Source: Bacteroidaceae bacterium (GTDB taxonomy: Bacteria; Bacteroidota; Bacteroidia; Bacteroidales; Bacteroidaceae). Taken from it: a stretch of DNA of 40,449 nt. The notes below the pieces were generated by a model. The model was not told where the DNA came from and made no database searches. It saw nothing but the letters and a program-made list of their open reading frames with translations. The position numbers and the translations under genes are program-made. Positions 26,477 to 34,570 of the stretch are shown here, piece after piece; the first letter of the stretch is position 1; every line of letters begins with the position of its first letter. The stretch is from the NCBI GenBank assembly GCA_017467885.1, contig JAFUKC010000003.1, positions 1 to 40,449 on the forward strand. The letters are read 5' to 3'.

Positions 26477-26523
26477 ATTACCGTTTGCAAAGGTTCGGTA
26501 TAAAGCCATAGCAAAAGTAATTT
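26477..26523. repeat. 47-base hairpin-like intergenic repeat, copy 1
   Basis: It matches 39984-40030 at 39 of 47 positions in the same orientation; the last 17 bases are identical (CATAGCAAAAGTAATTT). Its two ends are roughly complementary (ATTACC.. / ..AAAGTAAT), so the unit can fold. A CCGGCACCGT sequence follows at 26531, the inverse of ACGGTGCCGG beside the other copy. It starts three bases after the ruvC stop. Confidence 0.7.
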
Positions 26524-26651
26524 TTAATCTCCGGCACCGTCAGATGCACTGCTATTGTTAGAGGTACCGAGGATTTAAAGGAGAGAACTACCTTGTTGTG
26601 GCGGAAGATACTATTTTTATAACTTCCCCTCCTACTTTTGAAGTTGAGACG

Positions 26652-26684
26652 TTTGATATTTCTCACCCGTTTTGCTTATATTTG
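26652..26684 (+). promoter_or_regulatory. Promoter of the DUF4836-ABC operon
   Basis: TTTG (26652-26655) and TATATTTG (26677-26684) are 21 bases apart. The predicted start near 26691 gives a leader of about 57 bases to the ATG at 26748 and supports the later start over 26724. Confidence 0.78.
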
Positions 26685-26747
26685 CATAATCAACCAATAT
26701 AGTGAAAGCCTCGGGATAAAAACATGATAAATCAAAATAACAATACC

Positions 26748-28319
26748 ATGAAAAACATTAAATTATTTACTATTTTTTCGGTTCTCTCGGCTGTAACGCT
26801 GTTTACATCGTGTAATCCAACCTCTTCCGATTATATTTCGGCTGTACCCAAAGAGCCGATAGCGGCTTTAAAAATTAATGCCGGTGCTTTGTTTGATGAT
26901 TCTAAAATATTAGAAAACAATCTTGTGAATAATTATTTGAGACAGGCAATTAATGAAATGCCAAGGGATATGCGCAGCATAATGCGTGATATTCTGGCCG
27001 AACCTTCCAACTCGGGAATAGATGTCGACAAACCGGCTGTTTTTGTATTGGATGGTGTGACTCCTTTGCGTGGGCTTGTTTGTTGTGCTGTAGGAAATAA
27101 AGAGCAATTAAACGACAATATAGAGGAGTTCCTGGATGAAACCGACAACTTGAATATTCAGGCAGAGGATGGGTATACTGTAGTATCCGACCGCCGCAAT
27201 GTGTGGGTTGCTTTCGATGATGAGAAGCTGGTTGTAGCGCTTTCCGAAGGGGTTGCTGATGCAACAGAGTATATGAAGATGAGTGAAAATGCACTCTCTA
27301 ACAGCAACTTTTGTAAATTTGTCGGCAGCAACGATGATGCCGGTTTGTATCTCGATTATACCCAACTGTCAACCATTGCGGCATCTGTTTCTCCTCAAAA
27401 TCGAGAGTTAATTCAGACGCTTGAAATGTATGATGGGGTGATTCAGTTTACATCTTTGAATTTCGATGATGGTCGTGTTGTTATGAGGTCGTCGCTTGAG
27501 GGTAATACGGCTGTGATATCAGAATATATCAAGGCTATGAATAAAACACCGTCGGGTAAGTATCTCGAATATGTTCCCAAGGATGCGTATGGCGTGGCTT
27601 TGCTTGGTTTGCAAAATCTTACAAAATCGTTCGAGTTGTTGGATAACAAAATTCGTAAAGAGTTTGAACAATTGATGACGCAGATGAATTTTGATATGCA
27701 ATTGATTGATGACATTGATGGTGATGTGCTGTTTGCCCTGTTGCCAAGGGCAGATTTGGCAGGAAAACAGCTTCCGCAGATGATGTTTTTCGCCGAGAGC
27801 AAGAAGGGGTTGTTCGATTACGTTGCAACTGCATTGCTCGGGAATAATAAGAATATGTCGCAGGTTGCCACCGACCTATATTCGCTTGGTTTGAACAAAC
27901 GTATCGATTGGAGTAAGTCGTCGTACAATTATGATACTTATAGCTATGATTATGTTTATACGACATCGGGTTATGATTATTATTTGGGATATATAGATGA
28001 CTGCATCTTCGTTATGCCTGAAAATATATATGCAAAATGTGTGAAAGATGGTGAGTTTGTTGCGCTTCGTAAGAATTTCTCCGATTCGCCTTTGACCGTT
28101 TACCTTGATAAGAGTGCTGTTGTCTGTGGCATGGATAATATTATTGAAGATTGCAAGGATTTAGAACCTGCGTTTACTGATATTCTGAAGTATTTTGAGA
28201 GTGTACGTGTGCTTTCTACAGATGTGTTCGACAGTGAATTTGTGATAGAATTTGCTGATAAGGATGTTAATTCATTGAAACAGATTGTGGATATTGCTAT
28301 GAGGAATATCCCGAAATAA
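26748..28319 (+). CDS. DUF4836 family lipoprotein
   Basis: 523 residues from the ATG at 26748. The signal peptide ends in a lipobox (VTLFTSC), so it is an envelope lipoprotein. 'YISAVPKEPIAALKINAGAL', 'VFVLDGVTPLRGLVCCAVG' and 'VFDSEFVIEFADKDVNSLKQ' are typical of DUF4836, a Bacteroidetes family of unknown function built from two similar alpha/beta halves. Residues around 400 are Tyr-rich (YNYDTYSYDYVYTTSGYDYY). The ABC ATPase gene begins four bases after its stop, so the lipoprotein probably works with that ABC system. Confidence 0.85.
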   Translation: MKNIKLFTIFSVLSAVTLFTSCNPTSSDYISAVPKEPIAALKINAGALFDDSKILENNLVNNYLRQAINEMPRDMRSIMRDILAEPSNSGIDVDKPAVFVLDGVTPLRGLVCCAVGNKEQLNDNIEEFLDETDNLNIQAEDGYTVVSDRRNVWVAFDDEKLVVALSEGVADATEYMKMSENALSNSNFCKFVGSNDDAGLYLDYTQLSTIAASVSPQNRELIQTLEMYDGVIQFTSLNFDDGRVVMRSSLEGNTAVISEYIKAMNKTPSGKYLEYVPKDAYGVALLGLQNLTKSFELLDNKIRKEFEQLMTQMNFDMQLIDDIDGDVLFALLPRADLAGKQLPQMMFFAESKKGLFDYVATALLGNNKNMSQVATDLYSLGLNKRIDWSKSSYNYDTYSYDYVYTTSGYDYYLGYIDDCIFVMPENIYAKCVKDGEFVALRKNFSDSPLTVYLDKSAVVCGMDNIIEDCKDLEPAFTDILKYFESVRVLSTDVFDSEFVIEFADKDVNSLKQIVDIAMRNIPK

Positions 28320-28323
28320 CAGT

Positions 28324-28992
28324 ATGTGTCTGATGGTTAAATCCATTCTTTTTGAAAATGTTTTACCAAAGGTCTTTATAGGCTCGCCTCCCGAGGGCGG
28401 GCCTTCGGATGTTTGGGGGTGTAATTTGCTATTTGAGAAGGGATGCTCGGTGTTGATAGAATCGGCATCGGGCAGGGGAAAAAGTTCATTTTGTTCCTTT
28501 GTGTATGGCTTGCGTAATGATTATGTAGGTAATATATGCCTAATGAATGATGCCGGCGAGATGTTACCGCATACGTCTGAGGTGTCGTGTGAGCTGCGTC
28601 GCAGAGGAATAGCTATGATGTTTCAGGAATTGCGGCTTTTCCCTGAGCTGACAGCTGTAGAAAATGTGATGTTGAAAAATAGTATAACGAGCCTTTTCGA
28701 CGAAAATGATGTGCGCGGGATGTTGTGTGAACTTGGTCTTGAGGCACGTCTTGATGTTCCCTGCGCCATACTTTCATTTGGGCAGTTGCAGCGTGTTGCC
28801 TTTGTGCGTATGCTTGCGCAGCCGGCCGATTTTTACCTGCTTGACGAACCGGTGAGTCATCTTGACGAGGAAAATTCCATTAAAATGGGGCGTATGTTAC
28901 GCGAAAGGCAGTGCAAGGATGGTGCGGGGGTCATCGTTACGTCTATTGGCCGCAGGTTGGCTTATGATTTCGACACCGTGTTGCGTTTGTAG
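28324..28992 (+). CDS. Divergent ABC transporter ATP-binding protein
   Basis: 222 residues (an ATG at 28333 is an alternative start). It is a MacB/LolD-sized ATPase with altered motifs: Walker A is ESASGRGKSS (46-55), missing the first Gly; the signature is LSFGQLQR (150-157) instead of LSGGQ; the switch region reads VTSIGR (205-210), with Ser where the H-loop His belongs. The Q-loop 'MMFQELRLFPELT' and Walker B 'FYLLDEPVSHLDE' are intact. ATP binding looks possible and hydrolysis may be slow. It should pair with the FtsX-like permease, whose ATG is 27 bases downstream. The frame is intact, so this is divergence rather than decay. Confidence 0.85.
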   Translation: MCLMVKSILFENVLPKVFIGSPPEGGPSDVWGCNLLFEKGCSVLIESASGRGKSSFCSFVYGLRNDYVGNICLMNDAGEMLPHTSEVSCELRRRGIAMMFQELRLFPELTAVENVMLKNSITSLFDENDVRGMLCELGLEARLDVPCAILSFGQLQRVAFVRMLAQPADFYLLDEPVSHLDEENSIKMGRMLRERQCKDGAGVIVTSIGRRLAYDFDTVLRL

Positions 28993-29019
28993 TTGTTGAA
29001 AAGCTTGAAAGAATGGTTT

Positions 29020-30240
29020 ATGAAACTGTTGTTTAAACTACTTAAATATAACATAAATATTTGGCAGATTATCGGTTTTGTCATTGCTAATTTGCTTGGC
29101 GGTATTATTGTGCTGACAGGGTTGCGTGCTTATCGTGATATTGATAGCTTGCTGTCGGTCGAAAACGGATTGATTTCGGGTGGATATATATCAATATCGA
29201 AACCTATATCTACGTTTACACTTGTGGGCAATATGATGGGTATACAGCCTGTATTTACAACCGAAGAGATAAAAGAACTCGAACAACATCCGTCTGTAGA
29301 CAGGGTGGCAGCCTTCACTGCTGCTAATTTCCAGATTAGGGGTGGGTTTAAATTGGGCGATCTTAACATATCCACCGATCTGTTTATGGAATCGGTTCCC
29401 GATGATTTTCTGGATGTGGATTTTGATGATTCGGATATTTGGCGGGCCGATGTCAAAGGCGATTTTATACCGGTGGTAATTCCACGTAAATATCTTAATA
29501 TTTATAATTACGGCTATGCGGCGACAAAAGGATTGCCACAGCTTGGCGAAGGGCTTACATCTTCGTTTCCTATTACAATGGTGCTGAAAGGTAACGGTGT
29601 CAGCCGTACATATTCATCGAAAATTGTTGGGTTTACCGATAGGTTGAATACTATTTTGGTGCCCGATGGCTTTTTGAAAGAGGCGAATCTCTTTTTTACG
29701 GGTGAGCAGGGTGGTGCTCCTTCGCGTCTTATCATTGCAACAGACAGCAATGGCGATGAAGCTGAATTGCTTGAATTTATCGATTCAAAGAATTATGCCG
29801 TTGAAGGAGACATCGATAACCTACGACTTCAGTCGTTTGTTCATGGTGTGTTGTATGTGGTTATAGGAGTAGGTGTACTGATTTCGTTTTTGGCCTTCTT
29901 CTTGCTAATGGTGAGCATACTGTTGCTTATAGAAAAAAATCGCGAGAAGTTTATCAATCTGCATTCTCTTGGATTTACGCATAGCGAAATGGCCATACCT
30001 TATATATCTTTGGTTGTGGTTGCCGATATTCTTGTGTGGGTGGTGGCTGCTACTGTAGTGCACATTGCTTACCCGGCTGTGTTTGCATTTGCATCTGTTA
30101 TTTCTCCCGATTTCGAGCTGTCCTCACCCTTTGTAGTGTGGGTTGCCATGCTGTTGTTTGCTTTGTTGTTTATTATACTGCACCGGTATACAATAAGAAG
30201 GGAATTGAGGCGAATTGTCACTCCTGTTTCTCGCGTTTGA
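29020..30240 (+). CDS. FtsX/MacB-type ABC permease
   Basis: 406 residues from the ATG at 29020; the TTG at 28993 would add nine. It has the four-helix FtsX-like layout: helix 1 'IIGFVIANLLGGIIVLTG', a large extracytoplasmic domain (about 45-280), then 'VIGVGVLISFLAFFLLMVSI', 'ISLVVVADILVWVVAATVVH' and 'VVWVAMLLFALLFIILH'. Members move lipoproteins or peptides, or act as mechanotransmitters that control cell-wall enzymes. Its partner is the divergent ATPase just upstream. The 3' end overlaps rsmD, which converges on it, by 23 bases (30218-30240). Confidence 0.87.
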   Translation: MKLLFKLLKYNINIWQIIGFVIANLLGGIIVLTGLRAYRDIDSLLSVENGLISGGYISISKPISTFTLVGNMMGIQPVFTTEEIKELEQHPSVDRVAAFTAANFQIRGGFKLGDLNISTDLFMESVPDDFLDVDFDDSDIWRADVKGDFIPVVIPRKYLNIYNYGYAATKGLPQLGEGLTSSFPITMVLKGNGVSRTYSSKIVGFTDRLNTILVPDGFLKEANLFFTGEQGGAPSRLIIATDSNGDEAELLEFIDSKNYAVEGDIDNLRLQSFVHGVLYVVIGVGVLISFLAFFLLMVSILLLIEKNREKFINLHSLGFTHSEMAIPYISLVVVADILVWVVAATVVHIAYPAVFAFASVISPDFELSSPFVVWVAMLLFALLFIILHRYTIRRELRRIVTPVSRV

Positions 30241-30763
30241 AGAAACTGAAATTTACGCTTCCGTATGATATATGACGGAAAAAGTCGGGATGTTGCGAGA
30301 AATCATTATCCTTGCCATGCTCGAAGATGAATATTCCTCCCGGCTTCAGCATATTGCCGCTCATTACAAGCCCGGGGATTTCGGGTAGTCCTTTAAGTGC
30401 GTATGGCGGGTCGGCAAAAATCAGGTCGTAGCTTTCACTGCATCGGCGTATGAAACGGAATGCGTCATCGCGTACAAGATGCCATTCTTCCTCTTTCAGT
30501 GTTGTTGCACAGCGTTTAAGGTGGGCAAAATGTTGTGCATCCATTTCTACAGATGTTACGGATGGGCAACCACGTGATATAAGTTCGAGGCTTATGCTGC
30601 CTGTACCCGAGAACATATCGAGTGCTGTAGTCTCTTCAAAGTCGATGTAATTGAGCAGTATATTAAAGAGATTCTCTTTTGCAAAATCGGTTGTGGGGCG
30701 TGCCTTGAAATTCTTTGGTATATCGAAGTGGCGTCCTTTATATTTTCCGCTGATTATTCGCAT
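30218..30763 (-). CDS. rsmD: 16S rRNA (guanine(966)-N2)-methyltransferase RsmD
   Basis: 181 residues. It starts 'MRIISGKYKGRHFDIP' with 'ARPTTDFAKENLFNIL', carries the SAM-binding 'ALDMFSGTGSISLELISRG', and has the N-methyltransferase motif IV 'DLIFADPPYAL'. It methylates G966 of 16S rRNA during 30S assembly. Its start overlaps the DUF3822 stop by ten bases, indicating an operon, and its 3' end overlaps the opposing permease gene. Confidence 0.95.
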   Translation of the reverse strand: MRIISGKYKGRHFDIPKNFKARPTTDFAKENLFNILLNYIDFEETTALDMFSGTGSISLELISRGCPSVTSVEMDAQHFAHLKRCATTLKEEEWHLVRDDAFRFIRRCSESYDLIFADPPYALKGLPEIPGLVMSGNMLKPGGIFIFEHGKDNDFSQHPDFFRHISYGSVNFSFFKREKQE

Positions 30764-31560
30764 AGTATAAGTGCTTGCAGGTCGAATGGTATATCTTTTA
30801 TCTTGTTTAGCAGGGTAGAACGAAACTCTTCGTTAGGGTTTATACGTTTGTGTCGACGTATAAACTGCGAGATGAGAGGTGTCAGCTCTTCTACAGTTCT
30901 ATCACCGCATAAAACAAGCATATCTTCGGTTTGTGAAAGATTCTGTTCGTTCCAGATGCTCAACAGATAGAACAGTTGGTCGTGTGGTTCTCTTGATGCA
31001 AAACTGTTTGCCAATTGCAACCGGTTGTTGTCGATTGATAGCAATAATGATTTTTTATTGTGGAAATATGCCAACAGGTAGCGTTCCGCTTCCTGTCGAT
31101 AGCGTGCCACATATCCAAGCAGGATGCTTACAGGTGTGTAGAATGTTATGTCGCCAATGCGGCGCAGGCGTTCGTACAATGTGCTGTCAACCGCGAACAA
31201 GACTGTTATTCCTTGTGCATTCATGCGGTTGTATACAACTTTGCTTATTCCTCGAAAGTGTGGAAAACAACTGTAATAGTAGTTGTCGTAATCCTCGGCG
31301 GTGTCGTACTCGGCCGGCAAAATGCCGAAGTCTCCTGTTTCTATAATTACCTGTACTTTCGCAAATTGCTTCTGCGTCGACAAAGGGCAATCGTTCCACG
31401 CCTTCTCGAAATTGGCGGTTAGCGATATGTCGTTGTCACTGTTGCTGTAGAAGTATTGAAGGCTCTCGGGTTCATCGGCCGAGTAGCAACTAAAACAAAA
31501 TCCATCCGTACTTACACGAATGGATAATGTTTGTGGTTTGTATGTGTCCACTCTGTTCAT
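30754..31560 (-). CDS. DUF3822 family protein
   Basis: 268 residues from the ATG at 31560; an upstream in-frame start at 31614 would run into the preceding gene and is rejected. 'LSIRVSTDGFCFSCYSADEP' at the start and 'LSTQKQFAKVQVIIETGDFG' followed by 'ILPAEYDTAEDYDNYY' are typical of DUF3822, an ASKHA-like Bacteroidetes family commonly found beside rsmD. Function is unknown. It overlaps rsmD by ten bases and starts seven bases after the previous stop, so the three genes form one transcript. Confidence 0.85.
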   Translation of the reverse strand: MNRVDTYKPQTLSIRVSTDGFCFSCYSADEPESLQYFYSNSDNDISLTANFEKAWNDCPLSTQKQFAKVQVIIETGDFGILPAEYDTAEDYDNYYYSCFPHFRGISKVVYNRMNAQGITVLFAVDSTLYERLRRIGDITFYTPVSILLGYVARYRQEAERYLLAYFHNKKSLLLSIDNNRLQLANSFASREPHDQLFYLLSIWNEQNLSQTEDMLVLCGDRTVEELTPLISQFIRRHKRINPNEEFRSTLLNKIKDIPFDLQALILCE

Positions 31561-31567
31561 AGAGTGA

Positions 31568-32317
31568 TTATTCCCAGTTTCCTGCGTTATTGTTAGGCAT
31601 TTCGATGTCACCAACCTTAAGGCCTGCGTAACGTTTCAGTTTCTTTTGTGTGCTTATAAGGTTGTTCATCTCTTGGTCGTTTACACCTTTAAGATATGTT
31701 GCGTAGGGTGTGCGTGCAACAAACAGGTGCTGATAACCCGATTTGTTTTCTATGGTAGCTGTGTCCAACTCGAATTTTACTCCGTTGCTGAAAGGAACGT
31801 ATGCCAATGAATCGGCAATAAATCCTTTGGGGTAGATTGTATCGATGAGCGCAATCCATGTTGTATCGCGACGGAACACCCAAGATGTGTCTTTAAGTGT
31901 ATAGCCGGTGTGTGCCTCGTCCCATACTGTATCGGTTGCGGTGTACCAAAGGCCTTCCTTCTTTACATCGTTCCATCTGTTGGTCTTTTGGGCTTTAGCA
32001 ATAATCTCAAGGGCTTTTTTCTCAGTAAGGCCACGTTCCAACTGTTTGTCGTCCAACTCGCCAACTTTCATCACGATGGGCATTTTTGCGGTTTTGACAA
32101 AGTCGATAAGTGTATCGAGGTTGCCTGCATAGATTCCGTCGTGTGTGTTACGATACTCGATTTGCGCTGTACGAATGTCGATAAGGCGTGCGATAACCTG
32201 TTTTTCACGTGCTTGACGCTCCTCGGAGAATTCGATGGGGCCCATGATACTGCGGTAGCTGATGAAAGCCATTGCAATGATTGCGATAAAAAGCAATGCG
32301 TTTACTAATTTTTTCAT
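31568..32317 (-). CDS. Membrane-anchored protein with pilin-like N-terminus, function unknown
   Basis: 249 residues. One N-terminal helix ('LVNALLFIAIIAMAFISY') is followed by a coiled region 'EERQAREKQVIARLIDIRTA' and 'QIEYRNTHDGIYAGNLDTLI', which resembles the type II pseudopilin pattern of an anchor helix followed by 'Q..Y...HG.Y...L..L'. There is no prepilin-peptidase Gly-Phe site. The C-terminal half is beta-rich and contains paired 'WYTATDTVWDEAH' and 'WVFRRDTTWIALIDTIY' segments, which suggests an internal repeat. It is probably anchored in the inner membrane facing the periplasm. It leads the DUF3822-rsmD operon. Confidence 0.75.
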   Translation of the reverse strand: MKKLVNALLFIAIIAMAFISYRSIMGPIEFSEERQAREKQVIARLIDIRTAQIEYRNTHDGIYAGNLDTLIDFVKTAKMPIVMKVGELDDKQLERGLTEKKALEIIAKAQKTNRWNDVKKEGLWYTATDTVWDEAHTGYTLKDTSWVFRRDTTWIALIDTIYPKGFIADSLAYVPFSNGVKFELDTATIENKSGYQHLFVARTPYATYLKGVNDQEMNNLISTQKKLKRYAGLKVGDIEMPNNNAGNWE

Positions 32318-32470
32318 ACTGTTTATATTATTTTCTTTATTTTATTTACGTATTTTCGCGTATTGTTTGCACAATAACCGTTTACTTTATTAAAAGTTTC
32401 GGCTTTATTTGGCAAAAATAAGATAAAAAAACGGAAAAACGTTTTTATACCTCTATTTTATTGTGAAAAA

Positions 32471-33892
32471 GTGATAAATAAATATTTAACCTCGCAAATT
32501 AAGCAAAATTTTCCCTTTGCTCCAACAGTTCAGCAGGAATTTTCGTTGGAAAAGTTGTCGGAGTTTATACTTTCCGGTGATAATCGTAAAATATTTCTGC
32601 TGTGCGGATACGCAGGCACCGGTAAAACAACGCTTGTTGCGGCGCTGGTACGTACGTTGGAGCAATTGGAGCGCCGAACAGTGCTTTTGGCGCCTACCGG
32701 TCGTGCTGCAAAGGTGTTTTCGAACTATGCAGGAAAAAGTGCTTATACAATCCATAAGTGGATATACCGGCAGAAATCCATAATGAACAGCGCTCTGTTT
32801 ACTCTTATGGATAACAGGTCGAAGCATACGCTTTTCATTGTAGACGAGGCTTCTATGATTTCCAATTCAGGCTCTTCGGGTTTCGGCTCGGGTGCTTTAC
32901 TCGACGATCTTGTGGAATTTGTCTATTCGGGCGAGGGGTGTTCACTGCTTCTGCTTGGTGATACGGCGCAGTTGCCTCCGGTGGGTGAGGTGCTTTCGCC
33001 TGCATTGTCGCCGGAATATTTACGCTCGATGTTTCTTGATGTTACACGTGTGGAGATGACGCAGGTTATGCGTCAGACCGAGGATTCGGGTATTTTGAAT
33101 AATGCCACACAGCTTCGCGAGTTGATTTCGTCGGGAGCCTCGGGTGTAATGCCCAAGATTCGTTTGAAAGGCTTTCCCGATGTGTGCAGTGTTTCAGGTG
33201 AGGATTTGATTGAGGCCATAGACAACTGCTACGGCAGGGTTGGTATGGATGAGACTATTGTGTTGTGTCGTTCCAATAAACGTGCGAATATTTATAATGA
33301 GGGAATACGTCGGCGTATCCTTTATCGTGAGGAGGAACTTAACCGTAGTGATTTGCTGATGGTGGTGAAAAATAACTATTATTGGCGCGAAGAGTTGGGC
33401 AAAGAGGATAAATCGTTGCTCGAGAAGATTGATTTCATTGCGAATGGTGATATTGCCGAAATTAAACATGTGGGCGGTATCGAGGAGATGTATGGTTTCC
33501 GTTTTGCCGATGTTTCGCTATCTTTTGCCGATTACGAGGATTGTGAGATGGATGTCAAAATTCTTCTCGATACGCTTACCAGCGAATCTCCGTCGCTTAC
33601 AAAAGAGGAAAGTGATAGGCTTTTTAATGCGGTGTGGGAGGATTATCCCGAAATAAAGTCGAAACGCAAACGGATGGAGGAGGTTAGGAAGAATCCTTAT
33701 TTTAATGCCTTGCAGGTGAAGTATGGCTATGCGGTAACATGTCATAAGGCACAGGGCGGGCAGTGGCGTTGCGTTTTTCTCGATAGTGGCTATGTATCGC
33801 CCGATACTCTTGATGTCGATTATTACAGATGGCTATACACTGCTTTTACGCGTGCGGGGGAGCGGTTGTATCTTGTAAATTGGAAAGAGTGA
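32471..33892 (+). CDS. RecD/Dda-like superfamily 1B DNA helicase
   Basis: 473 residues beginning at a GTG; no in-frame ATG suits better. Motifs in order: Walker A 'LLCGYAGTGKTTLVAALV', motif Ia 'LLAPTGRAAKVFSNYAGK', Walker B 'FIVDEASMISNSG', motif III 'LLLGDTAQLPPVGEVLSP', motif IV 'VEMTQVMRQTEDSGIL', motif V 'GYAVTCHKAQGGQWRCVFLD' and motif VI 'YTAFTRAGERLYLV'. This is a 5'-3' SF1B helicase, stand-alone rather than part of RecBCD. It probably acts in replication or repair. ung converges on it with a six-base gap. Confidence 0.92.
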   Translation: MINKYLTSQIKQNFPFAPTVQQEFSLEKLSEFILSGDNRKIFLLCGYAGTGKTTLVAALVRTLEQLERRTVLLAPTGRAAKVFSNYAGKSAYTIHKWIYRQKSIMNSALFTLMDNRSKHTLFIVDEASMISNSGSSGFGSGALLDDLVEFVYSGEGCSLLLLGDTAQLPPVGEVLSPALSPEYLRSMFLDVTRVEMTQVMRQTEDSGILNNATQLRELISSGASGVMPKIRLKGFPDVCSVSGEDLIEAIDNCYGRVGMDETIVLCRSNKRANIYNEGIRRRILYREEELNRSDLLMVVKNNYYWREELGKEDKSLLEKIDFIANGDIAEIKHVGGIEEMYGFRFADVSLSFADYEDCEMDVKILLDTLTSESPSLTKEESDRLFNAVWEDYPEIKSKRKRMEEVRKNPYFNALQVKYGYAVTCHKAQGGQWRCVFLDSGYVSPDTLDVDYYRWLYTAFTRAGERLYLVNWKE

Positions 33893-33898
33893 TAGCTG

Positions 33899-34564
33899 TT
33901 ACCACACTATAGGCTCTTTTCCTTTGCTTTTGAGGTATTCATTTGCTCTGCTGAAGTGGTGGTTCCCGAAGAAACCTTGATAGGCCGAAAGAGGCGAAGG
34001 ATGTGGCGATGACAGAACAAGATGACGGCTGCGGTCTATTACAGCGCCTTTCTTTTGTGCGTAACTGCCCCAAAGGATAAACACTATGTTATTGCGTTTT
34101 TGCGACAATATACGTATTACGGTATCTGTAAACTCTTCCCACCCCTTTTTTTGATGTGAACCGGCACTTGCTGCACGCACGGTGAGGGTTGCGTTCAGCA
34201 GTAACACGCCTTGGTCGCTCCAGCGAGTAAGGTCGCCATCTTGCGGAACCGGTGCTCCTGTATCGTTGTTAACCTCTTTGAATATGTTCATTAACGATGG
34301 TGGGAATGGTACTCCTTTGTTCACCGAAAAACACAGGCCGTTTGCCTGTCCGGGGCCGTGATAGGGGTCTTGCCCTATAATTACAACTTTTACGTTGTTG
34401 AAAGGACAGTGGTCGAAGGCGTTGAATATGAGCCTTGCGGGTGGGTATATGGCGGTTACTCCTTTGTATTCGTTCCGTACAAAGGCTGTAAGTTCGGAGA
34501 AATAGGGCTTTTCGAACTCCTCGGCAAGCTCTTGCTTCCAGCTCTCTTCAATCCTTACGTCCAT
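33899..34564 (-). CDS. ung: Uracil-DNA glycosylase, family 1
   Basis: 221 residues. 'VVIIGQDPYHGPGQANGLCF' holds the water-activating Asp, 'GVLLLNATLTVRAASAGSH' the base-recognising Asn, and 'SSPHPSPLSAYQGFFGNHHF' the catalytic His and the Leu that pushes into the helix. It removes uracil from DNA as the first step of base-excision repair. It starts six bases after the asnA stop, so it is transcribed with asnA. Confidence 0.97.
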   Translation of the reverse strand: MDVRIEESWKQELAEEFEKPYFSELTAFVRNEYKGVTAIYPPARLIFNAFDHCPFNNVKVVIIGQDPYHGPGQANGLCFSVNKGVPFPPSLMNIFKEVNNDTGAPVPQDGDLTRWSDQGVLLLNATLTVRAASAGSHQKKGWEEFTDTVIRILSQKRNNIVFILWGSYAQKKGAVIDRSRHLVLSSPHPSPLSAYQGFFGNHHFSRANEYLKSKGKEPIVW

Positions 34565-34570
34565 TTTTTC

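Noticed and set aside
26478-26666. 62-codon leftward frame between ruvC and the DUF4836 gene
   Set aside because: It runs through the 47-base repeat and into the DUF4836 promoter region; the composition is not gene-like. The repeat explains the sequence better.
28324-28992. Pseudogene status for the ABC ATPase
   Set aside because: The frame is intact, Walker B and the Q-loop are kept, spacing to both neighbours is tight and the permease is intact; divergence fits better than decay.
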